Source: an uncultured Bacteroidota bacterium (lineage in GTDB: Bacteria > Bacteroidota > Bacteroidia > Chitinophagales > Chitinophagaceae). Taken from it: 7,339 bases of DNA. Below the pieces are notes generated by a model. It searched no databases. It saw only the letters and a program-made list of their open reading frames with translations, and had not been told where the DNA came from. Made by a program: the position numbers and the translations under genes. Below are positions 6,088 through 7,339 of this stretch, one piece after another. The stretch spans positions 1 through 7,339 of the forward strand of contig CAMLEX010000238.1 in the NCBI GenBank assembly GCA_946479055.1, read 5' to 3'. Numbering within the stretch: position 1 is the first letter of the stretch; each line of letters opens with the position of its first letter.

Positions 6088-7339
6088 ATGGCAGACTTAA
6101 AATTTCAAAGAAACTTTGGTATTGCGGCTCACATTGATGCCGGTAAAACCACAACTACGGAGCGTATCCTCCGCTACACCGGTATGATTCACCGCATTGG
6201 TGAGGTACATGATGGTGCGGCTACTACAGACTGGATGGAGCAGGAAAAGGAGAGAGGTATTACGATCACTTCGGCTGCCGTAAGCTGCCAGTGGAATTTT
6301 CCTACTAACAAGGGAAAAGAATTTGCAGATACTAAAAAATATTCGTTCAATATTATCGATACTCCGGGCCACGTTGACTTTACCGTAGAAGTAGAACGTT
6401 CTATGCGTGTACTGGATGGCCTGATCGCTTTGTTCAGTGCTGTGGATGGGGTAGAGCCTCAGTCTGAAACCGTATGGCGCCAGGCTAACCGCTATGGCGT
6501 TCCCCGTATCGGTTTTGTAAACAAAATGGACCGTTCGGGTGCTGACTTCTTAAACGTGGTTAAGCAGGTAAAAGAAATGCTGGGTTCAAAAGCCGTTCCT
6601 CTTCAGTTGCCAATCGGTGCGGAAGATGATTTCAAAGGTGTGGTAGACCTTATCAAAATGAAAGGTATCATCTGGCATATGGAAACAGAAGGCATGACCT
6701 TTGATGAAATAGAAGTACCTGCTGATATGCTCGAAGAAGCACAGGAATGGAGGGCAAGCCTGGTAGAAGCTGTAGCTGAATATGACGATAAACTGATGGA
6801 AAAATTCTTTGATGATCCTAACAGCATCACCGAAGATGAAATGCATGAAGCTATCCGTAAAGCAACTGTGGACCTGAGCATTGTTCCGATGATGTGTGGT
6901 TCATCTTTTAAAAATAAAGGTGTACAAACTGCATTAGATGCGGTTTGCCGTTACCTGCCTTCGCCAATTGATATTCCTGATACGGTAGGAACCAATCCTG
7001 ATACCGGTGAACAGGAAACACGTAAAGCAGATCCGAAAGCGCCGTTTGCAGCTTTGGCCTTTAAGATCATGACCGATCCATTCGTAGGTCGTTTGGCTTT
7101 CTTCCGGTGCTATTCCGGTCATTTGGATGCTGGTTCTTATGTTTTGAATGTAAGAAGCGGTAAGAAAGAACGTATCAGCCGTATCATGAAGATGTTTGCC
7201 AATAAACAAAATCCGATTGATTTTATTGAAGCGGGTGATATTGGTGCAGCGGTTGGTTTCAAAGAGATCAAAACCGGTGATACTTTATGCCATGAAGACT
7301 ATCCTATCGCATTGGAATATATGTTCATTCCTGAGCCGG
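6088..7339 (+). CDS. fusA: Elongation factor G, N-terminal 417 residues (3' end outside window)
   Basis: EF-G is the ribosomal translocase: it hydrolyses GTP to move tRNAs and mRNA by one codon, and it also splits ribosomes with RRF. All GTPase motifs are intact. G1 is AHIDAGKT (14-21), G2 RGITIT (56-61), G3 DTPGHVDF (91-98) with the catalytic His95, G4 NKMD (145-148), and a G5-type CGSSFKNKG segment near residue 270. The [14 protein letters not shown] pattern with its short insert, and the match along the G' insertion ([18 protein letters not shown]), indicate canonical EF-G. Domain II follows ([21 protein letters not shown]) and the window ends in its last part. Full-length EF-G is about 700 residues. 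The ATG at 6088 starts [17 protein letters not shown], as in homologues. The upstream stretch CATAAAAA is A-rich, with no Shine-Dalgarno sequence. The gene has its own promoter and long leader and is detached from rpsG. Confidence 0.97.
   Translation, partial: MADLKFQRNFGIAAHIDAGKTTTTERILRYTGMIHRIGEVHDGAATTDWMEQEKERGITITSAAVSCQWNFPTNKGKEFADTKKYSFNIIDTPGHVDFTVEVERSMRVLDGLIALFSAVDGVEPQSETVWRQANRYGVPRIGFVNKMDRSGADFLNVVKQVKEMLGSKAVPLQLPIGAEDDFKGVVDLIKMKGIIWHMETEGMTFDEIEVPADMLEEAQEWRASLVEAVAEYDDKLMEKFFDDPNSITEDEMHEAIRKATVDLSIVPMMCGSSFKNKGVQTALDAVCRYLPSPIDIPDTVGTNPDTGEQETRKADPKAPFAALAFKIMTDPFVGRLAFFRCYSGHLDAGSYVLNVRSGKKERISRIMKMFANKQNPIDFIEAGDIGAAVGFKEIKTGDTLCHEDYPIALEYMFIPEP

Noticed and set aside
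6097..7209. Several minus-strand frames of about 86-92 codons
   Set aside because: All are antisense to fusA, which is unambiguous here, and they show no protein-like motif.

Overview
The window looks like a piece of a Bacteroidota chromosome, most plausibly from a Chitinophagaceae-like lineage. This rests on three things. Two start regions carry the Bacteroidota -7 promoter element TAnnTTTG (TAAGTTTG before the SNF2 gene, TACCTTTG before fusA). No start codon has a convincing Shine-Dalgarno sequence. The protein families (Lys/Ala-rich H1-like protein, secreted NTF2-like protein, FrnE-type DsbA protein, SNF2 ATPase) are familiar in that phylum. The assignment is inference, because no 16S or other placement marker was compared.

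Layout: (1) 1-209 is the 3' end of rpsG (ribosomal protein S7), followed by a strong intrinsic terminator. (2) 412-840, minus strand, is a small histone-H1-like basic protein with its own terminator, so rpsG and this gene converge. (3) 1097-1957, plus strand, is a secreted protein with two NTF2-like (DUF4440/SnoaL-type) domains. (4) 1962-2673, minus strand, is a FrnE-family DsbA oxidoreductase whose frame breaks near 2120. It converges almost end to end with the previous gene. (5) 2886-5772, plus strand, is a large SNF2-family ATPase whose frame breaks at a T run (5209-5212). It is divergent from the dsbA-like gene. (6) 5773-6087 is a 315-base non-coding stretch holding the fusA promoter and a long, structured leader. 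(7) 6088-7339 is the first 417 codons of fusA (EF-G), cut by the window end.

rpsG and fusA normally sit together in the str operon. Here about 5.9 kb and four unrelated genes in mixed orientation lie between them. rpsG ends in a terminator and fusA has its own promoter, so the two are very probably transcribed separately. The four intervening genes do not form one pathway or operon, because their orientations alternate (-, +, -, +). I see no CRISPR array, tRNA, rRNA, transposase, phage gene or recognisable defence or biosynthetic system. The most useful observations are the two frame breaks (real mutations or assembly errors), the split str operon, and the palindromic fusA leader with a repeat-like sequence.
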